From an uncultured beta proteobacterium (lineage in GTDB: Bacteria > Pseudomonadota > Gammaproteobacteria > Burkholderiales > Burkholderiaceae_E), in NCBI GenBank assembly GCA_903934295.1, contig CAIZNI010000034.1, forward strand, positions 1-64,000: 64,000 nucleotides of DNA. Direction: 5' to 3'. Under the pieces are notes generated by a model. It saw only the letters and a list, made by a program, of their open reading frames with translations. It was not told the DNA's origin and ran no database searches. Both the position numbers and the translations under genes were made by a program. Positions within the stretch are counted from its first letter, which is position 1. Each line of letters opens with the position of its first letter. Shown here one piece after another: positions 36,557 to 45,626 of this stretch.

Positions 36557-36958
36557 ATGAACATCGCCGATCGGATCCAGCGTTCTATCGCGAACCGGAG
36601 GGACGGCGTCATCGTGCGCAGCGAACTGAAGTCCTTCGGGAGCCCCGCCCAAGTGGGGCTGGCACTCCGTGGGTTGGTCGACCGGGGCGCCTTGGTTCGC
36701 CTGGGCGTCGGTGTGTACGCGAAAGCCAAGCCCAGCGTGCTCACCGGCAAGCCGATCCCGATCCGCCCCGTGGAGGTGCTGGGACCTCAGGCCTTGACGA
36801 AACTGGGCATCAAGTTCGAGCAGGGTCGCATCACCAAAGCCTACAACAGCGGGGCCAGCACGCAGATCCCGTCCGGGGTCGTACTGAACACCGGCGATCG
36901 TCGCGTAACGCGCAAGATCGGCTTCAATGGGAAGTACATCGAATACGAGCGGCGATGA
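36557..36958 (+). CDS. AbiEi-like antitoxin (DUF6088-type)
   Basis: A 133-residue protein. The N-terminal 65 residues form a winged helix (RIQRSIANRRDGVIVRSELK, then QVGLALRGLVDRGALVRLG and VYAKA), as in AbiEi/DUF6088 proteins. The rest carries TGKPIPIRPVEVLG and a basic C-terminus (GDRRVTRKIGFNG). AbiEi members act as transcriptional repressor and antitoxin of type IV systems. Its stop overlaps the AbiEii start by ATGA, the standard arrangement. Codon use is plainer and less G/C-biased than in neighbouring genes, which suggests acquisition. Confidence 0.8.
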   Translation: MNIADRIQRSIANRRDGVIVRSELKSFGSPAQVGLALRGLVDRGALVRLGVGVYAKAKPSVLTGKPIPIRPVEVLGPQALTKLGIKFEQGRITKAYNSGASTQIPSGVVLNTGDRRVTRKIGFNGKYIEYERR

Positions 36959-37929
36959 GGTCGTTGTCGATCGCCCGGCGTGAGCTGATCGAGGCACTGG
37001 TCGCGGAAAGTGACGTCGGCGGCATCACCGCGGCCCTCCTCGAGAAAGATGAACATCTGACCGACGCACTTCGCGCCGTGTTCTCACTGGAAATCGAGGG
37101 CCTGCGCCTGGTTTTCTGCGGCGGGACCAGCCTGTCGAAGGCACACGGTCTCATCGAGCGAATGTCTGAAGACGCCGACATCAAGGTCGTGGGGACGTAC
37201 GAAGCCGCGAGTTGGTCCAGGTCGAGGCTTCGCACCGAATTGAGGGGGCTCCGCAAGGCCGTGACCTCCACGATGACTGACCTTGGATTCGTCGAAGACA
37301 CGCAGCAAGCGTCCTCTCTCAACGAAAATCGCTTCGCGCACAGCCAGTGGGCCTACGAGGAGGCATACGAAGGCGCCGCCGCACTCAGACCGAATCTCCA
37401 GCTCGAATTTGTGTACCGAAAACCTGTGCTTGCCACGGATCGTTGCTCCATCAGTTCGCTGGCAGATCGATTGGCGGGTCGCGCTGGCGACGCTTTCGAG
37501 GTTGAGACCATTTCCATTGCCGAAACGCAAGCCGAGAAAGTGCTCTCGTTCTTGCGCCGGTTCTCGCAGCATCGGTCTGGTCAGATGAATCGAGAATGGG
37601 ACGCGGCGCTCGTGCGTCACATCTACGATGTGCACTGCATTCACGTGGCACACGCAGAACTTCTGACGTCATCGGCAGGTGCTTTTTCTCAGCTTCTTGC
37701 CGGTGACGTTTCCGAATTCGGCCGACAGCAGCCGGAATTTGCAGCGAATCCAGTGGCGATCCTTGCTGAGGCTCTGAATCGATCCGCAAAGGACGAACAG
37801 ACCCAGATGGAGTTCGATCGCAATTTGCTGCCTTTGGTCTACGGCAACCACAGGCCCGATTACTCGAACGCCTTCGCGAGCTTTGAAACTGTCGCTCGTA
37901 AGCTGCTCGATAGGGCGCTTGCGAAGTGA
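36955..37929 (+). CDS. AbiEii/AbiGii-family nucleotidyltransferase toxin
   Basis: A 324-residue DUF1814/AbiEii nucleotidyltransferase. The signature GGTSLSK is at 56-62, SEDADIK at 71-77 supplies the metal aspartates (D73, D75), and the later E-T-Q-A-E-K motif with K195 and following Arg residues matches the conserved lysine region. Characterised AbiEii proteins stop growth of their host, for example during phage infection, and need AbiEi to be held in check. The C-terminal half is helical. It is paired with an upstream AbiEi-like gene, so this is a complete type IV toxin-antitoxin or abortive-infection module. Nothing in the reading frame suggests inactivation. The 191 bases after it contain no gene. 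Confidence 0.88.
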   Translation: MRSLSIARRELIEALVAESDVGGITAALLEKDEHLTDALRAVFSLEIEGLRLVFCGGTSLSKAHGLIERMSEDADIKVVGTYEAASWSRSRLRTELRGLRKAVTSTMTDLGFVEDTQQASSLNENRFAHSQWAYEEAYEGAAALRPNLQLEFVYRKPVLATDRCSISSLADRLAGRAGDAFEVETISIAETQAEKVLSFLRRFSQHRSGQMNREWDAALVRHIYDVHCIHVAHAELLTSSAGAFSQLLAGDVSEFGRQQPEFAANPVAILAEALNRSAKDEQTQMEFDRNLLPLVYGNHRPDYSNAFASFETVARKLLDRALAK

Positions 37930-38120
37930 CAAGATCGCCAAACCGAAAAAGTTGATTGGCTGAAGCTCAAACGCGTCCGGGCGACCACGGTGTGACCAAG
38001 ATTTCCGCTGCTTCTGACGCCCGGAGACCGAAAAACGCAATAGCGGCAGGGACTTGCGTTGTTGGCTTGCCTGACTACGTCTTTTCTTGTCAGGTTCTCT
38101 AAGGAATCCCGGGTGGGCGA

Positions 38121-39215
38121 CTAGGTCTGCGCCCGCTCGCGCACCGCCCGGGCCAGGGTCTGCAGACACCGGACCGAGTCGTCCCAGCCCAGACAGGCAT
38201 CGGTGATGCTCTGCCCATGGACGAGCGAGGCCGGCGCACTCACCCCGGCCTTGAAGGACTGCGCGCCACCCACCAGGTGACTTTCGATCATCACCCCGAA
38301 AATCCGGCGGCTGCCCGCGGTGATCTGGGCGGCGAGATCGTCGACCACCGCGATCTGGCGCTGGTGCTGCTTCTCGCTGTTGCCATGCGAACAGTCGACC
38401 ATCAGCGACGGACGCAGACCGGCCGCCGACAGCGCCTCGCAGGCCTGCGCGACGCTGGCTGCGTTGTAGTTCGGCTGCCGCCCGCCGCGCAGGATCACAT
38501 GACCATCCGGATTGCCGGCGGTGCGAACCATCGCAATCTGGCCGCTCTTGTGAATGCCCAGGAAGCGGTGCGGCTGGCCCGAAGCGAGCACCGCGTCGAT
38601 CGCCACCCGTGCATTGCCCTCGGTGCTGTTCTTGAATCCGATGGCGGCTGAAAAGCCCGACGCCAGTTCGCGATGGACCTGGCTTTCGGTGGTGCGCGCA
38701 CCGATCGCCCCCCAGCTGAGCAGGTCCGCCATGTATTGGGGCGACAGCGTGTCGAGCAGCTCGCCGCCGGCCGGCAGCCCGAGACGATTGATGTCGATCA
38801 GCAGATGGCGGGCCATCCGCAGCCCCTCCTCGATCCGGTACGAACCATCGAGCCAGGGATCGTTGATCAGCCCTTTCCAGCCGACGGTGGTGCGCGGCTT
38901 CTCGAAATAGACCCGCATCACGATCTCCAGCGCATCGGCCAGCCCTTCGCGCACATCGGCCAGCCGGTTCGCGTACTCGAGAGCCGAGCGCGGGTCGTGC
39001 ACCGAGCACGGCCCGATCACCACCAGCAGCCGCTCGTCGCGGCCGTGCAGGATGCGCCGCACGCGCTCGCGGCTGGCGGCGATGAACGTCTCGGTCGGCC
39101 CGCCCGCCACCGGAAAGAAACGGATCAGCTGCTCGGGCGGGGGCAGCACATCGACCGAGACGATGCGGGCGTCGTCGACCTGGGATGTCTTGTCGGATTC
39201 GGGACTCTGGGGCAT
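38121..39215 (-). CDS. aroG: 3-deoxy-7-phosphoheptulonate (DAHP) synthase, class I
   Basis: A 364-residue AroG/F/H-type DAHP synthase, condensing phosphoenolpyruvate with erythrose-4-phosphate at the entry of the shikimate pathway. LVVIGPCSVHDP (with the metal cysteine), YFEKPRTTVGWKGLINDP, GARTTESQVHRELAS, GFKNSTEG and MVDCSHGNSEK are all present, in order. Isozyme type (Phe-, Tyr- or Trp-sensitive) cannot be told. I chose ATG 39215; a TTG 15 bases upstream is also open. An ATTCTA element (TAGAAT on the coding strand) at 39250-39255 could be a -10 box. Confidence 0.95.
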   Translation of the reverse strand: MPQSPESDKTSQVDDARIVSVDVLPPPEQLIRFFPVAGGPTETFIAASRERVRRILHGRDERLLVVIGPCSVHDPRSALEYANRLADVREGLADALEIVMRVYFEKPRTTVGWKGLINDPWLDGSYRIEEGLRMARHLLIDINRLGLPAGGELLDTLSPQYMADLLSWGAIGARTTESQVHRELASGFSAAIGFKNSTEGNARVAIDAVLASGQPHRFLGIHKSGQIAMVRTAGNPDGHVILRGGRQPNYNAASVAQACEALSAAGLRPSLMVDCSHGNSEKQHQRQIAVVDDLAAQITAGSRRIFGVMIESHLVGGAQSFKAGVSAPASLVHGQSITDACLGWDDSVRCLQTLARAVRERAQT

Positions 39216-39322
39216 TCGATCTTCACGCAAACGCGAGGGCGGGGTGCGAATTCTAGGCCGACAGCGGACCGCACGACCGCCTTTTTTGGTAGCGTGACGC
39301 CCTCAGCCGCTCCGGAGTACTC

Positions 39323-40492
39323 ATGCAAGCGACCGCCGACGACCTTCCCCTGCCGCCCGGCATCCGCTCCCGCCGGCTGCCGGGCATCAATGGCCTGGAC
39401 ATGCATGTGCTGGAGGCTGGCTTCGAGGACCCGGCCCGGCCCTGTGTGCTGCTGCTGCACGGCTTTCCCGAACTGGCCTACAGCTGGCGCAAGCAGCTGC
39501 TGCCGCTGGCACAGGCCGGCTATCACGTGGTGGCGCCCGACCTGCGCGGCTACGGCCGCACCACCGGCTGGGACGACCGCTACGACGGCGACGTCGCCTC
39601 CTTCCGCTTCCTGAATCTGGTGCGCGATGTGCTGGGGCTGGTGGCAGCGCTGGGTCGACGCTCGGTGCAGGCGCTGGTCGGCCATGACTTCGGCTCGCCG
39701 CTGGCCGGCTGGTGTGCGGTGGCCCGCCCGGATGTGTTCCGATCGGTGGTGCTGATGAGCGCCCCGTTCGGGGGCCCGGCCGCGCTGGCGCTGGGCGAGT
39801 CGACGCAGCCCCTGACCCCGGGTGCGGCTGTGCGAGCCGATGTCGCGCGGCTGGATGGGCAACTGGCGGCCCTGCAGCCGCCGCGGCGCCACTACCAGCA
39901 CTACTACTCGCTGCCACAGGCCGACGCCGACATGCGGCACTGTGCGCAGGGCATCCATGCGTTCCTGCGCGCCTACTACCACCACAAGAGCGCCGACTGG
40001 GCGGGCAACCAGCCCTTCGAGCTGGCGTCCCCGCATGGCGCCGAGCTGGGCCGCATGCCCACCTACTACGTCATGCATCGGGATGCGGACATGGCCGCCA
40101 CCGTGGCCGCCCATCAGCCCGACGCCCGCCAGATCGCGGCATGCGCCTGGCTGCCCGATCACGAACTGCGCGTCTACAGCAGCGAATACGCCCGCACCGG
40201 CTTTCAGGGCGGCCTGCAGTGGTACCGCTGCGGCACGCTCGGTCTGCAGGCCGCCGAACTGCAGGTCTTTGCCGGGCGGACCATCGATGTGCCGAGCCTT
40301 TTCATTGCCGGCGCCAGCGACTGGGGCGTGCGCCAGCGGCCGGGCGAACTGCAGCGCATGGCCAGCCAGGGCTGCGCGCGCTTCCAGGGAATCTCCCTGA
40401 TCGAAGGGGCCGGCCACTGGGTGCAGCAGGAACAGCCCGAGGCGGTCAACGCGCGGCTGCTGGCGTTCCTGGAGCAGAACGCTCCCGCATGA
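39323..40492 (+). CDS. Alpha/beta hydrolase, epoxide-hydrolase-like
   Basis: A 389-residue alpha/beta-hydrolase-fold protein. LLLHGFPELAYSW is the oxyanion HGxP motif, the nucleophile Asp is in LVGHDFGSPLAGW (GxDxG/S context), the acid is in IAGASDWGVRQ, and the His is in IEGAGHWVQQEQP. Tyrosines in HYYSL and EYARTGFQGGLQWY fit the epoxide-ring-activating pair. The family opens epoxides to diols but haloalkane or ester use cannot be excluded. It diverges from aroG; GGAG lies 6 bases before ATG 39323. A diguanylate cyclase gene follows after 141 bases. Confidence 0.85.
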   Translation: MQATADDLPLPPGIRSRRLPGINGLDMHVLEAGFEDPARPCVLLLHGFPELAYSWRKQLLPLAQAGYHVVAPDLRGYGRTTGWDDRYDGDVASFRFLNLVRDVLGLVAALGRRSVQALVGHDFGSPLAGWCAVARPDVFRSVVLMSAPFGGPAALALGESTQPLTPGAAVRADVARLDGQLAALQPPRRHYQHYYSLPQADADMRHCAQGIHAFLRAYYHHKSADWAGNQPFELASPHGAELGRMPTYYVMHRDADMAATVAAHQPDARQIAACAWLPDHELRVYSSEYARTGFQGGLQWYRCGTLGLQAAELQVFAGRTIDVPSLFIAGASDWGVRQRPGELQRMASQGCARFQGISLIEGAGHWVQQEQPEAVNARLLAFLEQNAPA

Positions 40493-40633
40493 AGGCTGCG
40501 CGGGATTGCTGGCGCTTTTCCGAGGATCGGCAGGGCCCGGGTTGCGACTACAGTGCAATCCACCTGCAGTTCTCAGCGACGCCATGCCCTTCGCCACCCG
40601 CCCGCCACCAACCGTCCGACCGACCCTGTCTCG

Positions 40634-41818
40634 ATGATTCCGACGCTCGACCGCGGCACCCTGGACATCATCACCATGGTGGTGGCGATCGTCCCGTGCT
40701 GCGTGGCGATCAGCATCTGGCACACCAACCGGGCACAGCAGGGCCCGCTCTTCTGGATGCTCGCCATCATCCTGTCGCTGCTCACCTACGCGGCGGTGCC
40801 GGTGCTGCAGTTGCTGGGCGCACCACCCGGTGTGGCAGTGGCCATGAACAACACCTCGAGCCTGACCGGCATGCTGCTGCTGCTCGAGGGCAATCTGCGC
40901 TTCACCGGCCGGGTGTCCCCACCGCGGCTGCGCTGGGGAGCGGCCGCGGTGCTGATCTTCATGGCGATCTCGATCGCCAACCGGGACGATGCCGCGCGCC
41001 GCTTCCTCTTCCATGACCCGATCGCCACGTTGCTGCTGCTGGCCAATGCGGTCACGCTGCTGCGCCATCCGCCGGCGAGCGAACGGGCGGTGCGCATCGT
41101 CGCCTCGGCATTCCCGCTGCTGATGGCCTCGATGTTCATGATCCGGTGGGGAGTGGCGTTCAACGCGCCGCCCGGCGCCGACCTGTCGCGTCACCCGATC
41201 GTGATGCCGCTGATGCTGGCCGGCATCGTGTTCACCTTGGGCTGGACCTACTTCGCCAGCCTGTTCTGCTACATCCGCTCCCAGGCCCAGCTGGCGCGAC
41301 AGGCGCGCGAGGATTCGCTCACCGGCCTGGCCAACCGGCGCTACTTCGACGAGGCGGTGATGCGCGAGATCGCACGCGAACGGCGCACCGGCGCGGGCTT
41401 CGCCCTGGTCACGCTCGACCTGGACCACTTCAAGCAGATCAACGACCGCCTGGGTCACGCCGCCGGAGACCGGCTGCTGATCGAGGTATCCCGCCGGCTG
41501 AACGGGTTCATCCGCCAGACCGACCTGGCCGCCCGCATGGGCGGCGATGAATTCGCGCTGCTGCTGGTGAACATCGACTCGGCTGCGGTGCTGGAATCGG
41601 TCATCGCACGGCTGCGCGTCGCCATGACAGCGCCCACTGACCTGGCGGACGAGCCGATGCCGCTGGCGATCAGCATGGGGGCCGCGCTCTGGTCCCAGGC
41701 GAACAACGACCAGGTCCTGCTTTTCCGGCTTGCCGACGAGGCGATGTACCGTGACAAGGCGTCGCGCAAGGGCATGAGGCCACCGGCAGCAGCGGGACGC
41801 GAGCTGCAGGCGGCCTGA
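40634..41818 (+). CDS. Seven-transmembrane diguanylate cyclase (GGDEF)
   Basis: A 394-residue membrane protein. About seven hydrophobic segments occupy residues 10-212, followed by a short coiled stretch and a GGDEF domain (about 222-380) that makes cyclic di-GMP from two GTP. The active site is GGDEF at 303-307, and the inhibitory I-site RQTD lies at 294-297, five residues before, so product feedback control should work. DSLTGLANRRYFD and TLDLDHFKQINDRLGH are standard. The start is uncertain: ATG 40634 lacks a clear ribosome site, and the frame is open to a GTG at 40553. It ends 35 bases before the hybrid kinase gene, implying a shared signalling role. Confidence 0.9.
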   Translation: MIPTLDRGTLDIITMVVAIVPCCVAISIWHTNRAQQGPLFWMLAIILSLLTYAAVPVLQLLGAPPGVAVAMNNTSSLTGMLLLLEGNLRFTGRVSPPRLRWGAAAVLIFMAISIANRDDAARRFLFHDPIATLLLLANAVTLLRHPPASERAVRIVASAFPLLMASMFMIRWGVAFNAPPGADLSRHPIVMPLMLAGIVFTLGWTYFASLFCYIRSQAQLARQAREDSLTGLANRRYFDEAVMREIARERRTGAGFALVTLDLDHFKQINDRLGHAAGDRLLIEVSRRLNGFIRQTDLAARMGGDEFALLLVNIDSAAVLESVIARLRVAMTAPTDLADEPMPLAISMGAALWSQANNDQVLLFRLADEAMYRDKASRKGMRPPAAAGRELQAA

Positions 41819-41853
41819 GCGCCCGATATCCGCAGACTGCTCAGCGACCACCC

Positions 41854-44265
41854 ATGTCAACCCACCCACCCAAGCTGTCCGCGGCCGACGCGCAAACCGG
41901 CGCACAGCGCAGGGTCTACGCTTACCTGATCCCGATTTTCGGGCTCCTGCTGCTGCTGGGCGCCGCCGCGATGCTGGGCTATCTGCGCCATGAGATGACG
42001 CAGCTGCAACGCAATTCCGCCGTGCAGGAGGCGGAGCATTTCAGCGCGTCGATCACCGAGTTCCGCAATTTCTACAGCGCCGAGATCGTGCCCCGGGCGC
42101 GCGCCAGCGGGATGGAAATCACCCACGCCTATCGGCAAAGCCCGAACGCCTTGCCGCTGCCCGCGACCTTCGCCCTGGACTTCGGGGAGTTCCTGTCGCG
42201 AAACCGGGAAGTCTCTACCGTCCAGCTGTTCAGCGACCTGCCCTTCCCCTGGCGCTCGGGCCAGCGCCCGCTGGACGACTTTCAGACCGCGGCCCTGGCC
42301 GCCCTGAAGGCCAAGCCGGAGCAGGCCTTCGATCGGGTCGAGACCATCGCCGGTCAAGAGGTGCTGCGCTACGCGGTCGCCGACCGGATGGTCGCCAGCT
42401 GCGTGGCTTGCCACAACAGCTATCCCGGATCGCCCAGGACCGACTGGAAGGTCGGCGATGTCCGCGGGGTGCTGGAGGTTCGGCGCGTTCTGACCGACGA
42501 GGCGACGCAGCTCGAGAGGGGCATGCGCAATGCGGTGCTGATGGCGGCCGGTGTCGTCGCCCTGGGCCTGCTGCTGGTTGCGCTGACAGTGCGCGGGCTG
42601 CGTGCCTCGGACGCTCGAAACCGGCTGCTGCTGGCCGAGACGGCGCAGGCCAACGAATCGCTGCAGCGCGAGATCGGCCAGCGCGAACTGGTGGAAGACA
42701 ATCTGCGCTTCAACGAGGGCAAGCTCAGGGCGATCTTCGACAGCATCCTGGAGGGCGTGATCGTGATCGATCGGCGCGGCTCCATCGTCCAGGCGAACCG
42801 GATCGCCTGCGAGATGTTCGGCTGGCAGATGAGCGATCTGATTGCGCAAAACGTCGCCAGCCTGATGCCCGGCGGCCAGGCGAGCCAGCACGACGGGCAT
42901 CTGGCGTCGTACCTGAAGACCGGCGAACACAGCGTGATCGGTCGAACCCGGATCTTCGAGGGCCTGCGGCGCGACGGCTCGACCTTCCCGATGCAACTGG
43001 CGGTGAGCGAGGTGCGGGTCGGCCGGGAAGTGCTGTTCACCGGCATCATCAGCGACATCTCGGCCCAGGTCGCTCGCGAGGACGAACTGCGCGCCGCCCG
43101 CGACGCGGCGATCGACTCCACCCGGATGAAATCGGAATTCCTGGCCAACATGAGCCACGAAATCCGCACGCCGATGAACGGGATCATCGGCATGACCGAC
43201 CTGGCGCTGGACACCGAGCTGAACGCCGAGCAGCGCGAATACATCTCGATCGTCAAGGCATCGGCCGATTCGCTGCTGACGATCATCAACGACATTCTCG
43301 ATTCCTCGCGGATCGAGGCAGGCAAGCTGCTGATCGAGTCGCAGCCCTTCGCGCTGGCGCCCGCGATGGACGAAACGGTTCGAAGCCTGTCGACGCTGGC
43401 ACGACGCAAGGGACTGACGCTGGATCTGCAGCTGGCGCCGAGCCTGCCCGCGACGCTGGTGGGCGATGCGACACGTCTTCGCCAGGTGCTGATCAACCTG
43501 ATCGGCAACGCGATCAAGTTCACCGAGACCGGTTCGATCCGGGTCACGGTGGACGGCGAACCCGCAGCCGATGACCGGTTCACCTTGCGATTCGCGGTCA
43601 CCGACACCGGCATCGGCATCAGCGCCGACAAGACCGCCTACATCTTCAACCCCTTCGCCCAGGAGGATGCCTCGATCACCCGCAAGTTCGGCGGCACCGG
43701 GCTGGGACTGTCGATCTGCCAGCGGCTGGTGGCGCTGATGGGCGGCAGCATCGCGGTCGACAGCGAACCCGGGCGCGGCAGCACCTTCCGGTTCAGCGCG
43801 CTGCTCGGGATGCCGCCGGCTGCGTCGGCCGCTCGCCCGGTCGCGACCGGGCCGGCGCCGGCGACCGGCACCCCGGACCGGCTCACGGTGCTGCTCGCCG
43901 AGGACAACCCGGTCAACCAGAAGCTGGCCCAGGTGCTGCTGGGTCGGATGGGCTACGAGGTGAGCGTGGCGGTCAACGGCCAGCTCGCGCTGGAGCGTTT
44001 CATGACCGGAACCTTCGATGCGGTCCTGATGGATATCCAGATGCCGGTGATGGACGGCCTGGAGGCGACCCGGCGGATCCGCGAATGGGAACAGGCGCAA
44101 GGGCGGCCACGAACCCCGATCATCGCCATGACCGCCAACGCCATGCCGCGGGACCGCGACACCTGTCTGCAGGCCGGCATGGATGAGCACATCACCAAAC
44201 CGATCAGCCGCCAGGAGCTGCAAACCGTTCTGTCGGCAGCGACGGCGCCCGGCGCAGCCCGCTGA
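41854..44265 (+). CDS. Hybrid histidine kinase with periplasmic haem-binding DUF3365 domain
   Basis: An 803-residue sensor kinase. TM1 is at about 22-43. The periplasmic part (44-225) resembles the Tll0287-like/DUF3365 domain and carries a c-type haem motif CVACH at 183-187. TM2 is at about 228-247. A PAS domain (about 285-405) follows, then the kinase core with phospho-His H435 (NMSHEIRTP), N-box (NLIGNAIKFTETG), and DTGIGIS and GGTGLGLSICQRL G-boxes. A C-terminal receiver domain has D727 in AVLMDIQMPVMDG and K in ITKPISRQ. It could sense redox state or a gaseous ligand at the haem. There is no HPt domain; the orphan REC-HPt protein at 392-1777 is a conceivable partner but lies 40 kb away. 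The diguanylate cyclase gene directly upstream suggests joint control of cyclic di-GMP. Confidence 0.93.
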   Translation: MSTHPPKLSAADAQTGAQRRVYAYLIPIFGLLLLLGAAAMLGYLRHEMTQLQRNSAVQEAEHFSASITEFRNFYSAEIVPRARASGMEITHAYRQSPNALPLPATFALDFGEFLSRNREVSTVQLFSDLPFPWRSGQRPLDDFQTAALAALKAKPEQAFDRVETIAGQEVLRYAVADRMVASCVACHNSYPGSPRTDWKVGDVRGVLEVRRVLTDEATQLERGMRNAVLMAAGVVALGLLLVALTVRGLRASDARNRLLLAETAQANESLQREIGQRELVEDNLRFNEGKLRAIFDSILEGVIVIDRRGSIVQANRIACEMFGWQMSDLIAQNVASLMPGGQASQHDGHLASYLKTGEHSVIGRTRIFEGLRRDGSTFPMQLAVSEVRVGREVLFTGIISDISAQVAREDELRAARDAAIDSTRMKSEFLANMSHEIRTPMNGIIGMTDLALDTELNAEQREYISIVKASADSLLTIINDILDSSRIEAGKLLIESQPFALAPAMDETVRSLSTLARRKGLTLDLQLAPSLPATLVGDATRLRQVLINLIGNAIKFTETGSIRVTVDGEPAADDRFTLRFAVTDTGIGISADKTAYIFNPFAQEDASITRKFGGTGLGLSICQRLVALMGGSIAVDSEPGRGSTFRFSALLGMPPAASAARPVATGPAPATGTPDRLTVLLAEDNPVNQKLAQVLLGRMGYEVSVAVNGQLALERFMTGTFDAVLMDIQMPVMDGLEATRRIREWEQAQGRPRTPIIAMTANAMPRDRDTCLQAGMDEHITKPISRQELQTVLSAATAPGAAR

Positions 44266-44331
44266 AACATCGCAGACGGCCGCACGGGCTGGCGCCGACT
44301 GTCTGGCGCGGACCGCGCGGCCCGCGGACGA

Positions 44332-44931
44332 TCAGGCCGCTGCCGGCAGATCCCGGATGCCGCTGCTGGCCGGAAAATGCGCCCATTCGCCGGTGGCCGG
44401 CTTGTAGTAGCGGCGGGCGTGCAACTGTTCCAGGCCCAACCCGTACATGTGGAAATTGAGCACCGCACGGTCCGGCACCATGTGGATCGAGTGCAGGTCG
44501 TCAGGCAGGAAGGTGATGCCGGTGCCCTCGGTCACCACGAAGCTGTCGCGCACCGCGACGCCGCCCTTGTCATCGTGGTCGTACAGGCGGTTGACCTCCT
44601 CGCCCTGCAAACCGACGATCACCGCCCAGGTGGTGTGGTTGTGCGCCGGCGACTCGGTGCCGCCGCGCGAGACCTGGGCATAGAGCGCATAGCGGTGGTC
44701 GGTGTCTTCCGACAACCGATACAGCGTGTTGTTGCGCTCGGCACCAGGCGGGGGCATCGGAAAATCGGCCAGGGGAAACAGCTCGCGGCGCGCCGCCAGA
44801 TCGAGCAGCACCCGCCGGATCCGATCCAGGCTGTCGCGGGTCACCCCGTCACTGGCCTCGATGCCGCGAATCTCGGAGACCGCGCCGGCGATAGCCTGGG
44901 TCCGGTGCAATTGTCGGGTGATCGCGTCCAT
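44332..44931 (-). CDS. Cysteine-dioxygenase-family cupin
   Basis: A 199-residue cupin of the cysteine dioxygenase type (thiol dioxygenases that include 3-mercaptopropionate dioxygenase). The two metal His are in SPAHNHTTWAVIVGLQGEE, and a third His probably lies in LPDDLHSIHMV. These iron enzymes oxidise the thiol of cysteine or mercaptopropionate to a sulfinate. I chose ATG 44931 because AGGGGG lies 6 bases upstream; the TTG at 44949 is also open. It is followed downstream on the same strand by the DUF1993 gene at its other side in transcription order, so they may be a two-gene unit read DUF1993 first. Confidence 0.8.
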   Translation of the reverse strand: MDAITRQLHRTQAIAGAVSEIRGIEASDGVTRDSLDRIRRVLLDLAARRELFPLADFPMPPPGAERNNTLYRLSEDTDHRYALYAQVSRGGTESPAHNHTTWAVIVGLQGEEVNRLYDHDDKGGVAVRDSFVVTEGTGITFLPDDLHSIHMVPDRAVLNFHMYGLGLEQLHARRYYKPATGEWAHFPASSGIRDLPAAA

Positions 44932-44956
44932 GTCTGCCCCCTGGTTCAATCGGTTG

Positions 44957-45463
44957 TCAGGCCGGTCCGATGAAGTCGCGCTTGCCGATCTCGACGCCGT
45001 CCCTGCGCAGCAGATCGTACGCCGTGGTCACATGGAAGAAGAAGTTCGGCAGGGCCATTTTCGTCAGATAGTCGAGCCCGCTGATGTGCACCGTCTCGCC
45101 GCGGATCTTCAGCTCGACCACCCGCTCGTCGGCCCCGGCGAAGCGCGCGGTGTCGAAGCCCTGGACGAAGGCGATGGTGCGCGCGATGCGCCCCTGCAGG
45201 TCGGCCAGCGAGGCCTCGGTGTCTTCCCATTTCGGCGGCTCCTCCCCACACAGGCGCGCCACGCTGCCCTTGGCGAAATCGCAGGCGATCTGGACCTGGC
45301 GCGACATCGGCAGCATGTCCGGGCACAGGCGAGCGCCCATCAGCACCAATGGGTCGATCTGGCGCGCGGCCGCGTGCGCGGCGGCCTTGTCCAGGATGAC
45401 GCTCAGGTTCGTCAGCATGCGGGTGAACATCGGGGCCGACAGGGTGTACATCGAGGCTTGCAT
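44957..45463 (-). CDS. DUF1993 domain protein
   Basis: A 168-residue protein opening MQASMYTLSAPMFTRML, matching the DUF1993 family (predicted four-helix bundle resembling the DinB fold). LPMSRQVQIACDFAKG and LPNFFFHVTTAYDLLRRDGV are recurrent family segments, the latter with a conserved late His. The function is not established. GGAG lies 8 bases before ATG 45463. It ends 25 bases before the start of the thiol-dioxygenase gene on the same strand and diverges from the hydratase gene at 45627. Confidence 0.83.
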   Translation of the reverse strand: MQASMYTLSAPMFTRMLTNLSVILDKAAAHAAARQIDPLVLMGARLCPDMLPMSRQVQIACDFAKGSVARLCGEEPPKWEDTEASLADLQGRIARTIAFVQGFDTARFAGADERVVELKIRGETVHISGLDYLTKMALPNFFFHVTTAYDLLRRDGVEIGKRDFIGPA

Positions 45464-45626
45464 CGAGCGATCTCCAGATCCGGAAAGCACCGGCGGGCCG
45501 CCGGCAGGAGTCGCCGGCGCGCCCGAGGGTGCGGGAGGGCGATTGTGGCACCGAAGCCGGGCAACGAACCACTCGCCGGCGGGCAGCTCTGCTAGTCTTT
45601 TGACTCCTCCCGCCTGGAACCTGCCG

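Noticed and set aside
38090..38120. Possible attenuator or terminator after aroG
   Set aside because: No stable stem with a T-run could be found; the stretch is ordinary.
39125..41905. Open frame of 926 codons on the minus strand across the hydrolase and GGDEF genes
   Set aside because: It crosses several real genes and its His/Gln-rich translation has no fold signature, so it is a shadow.
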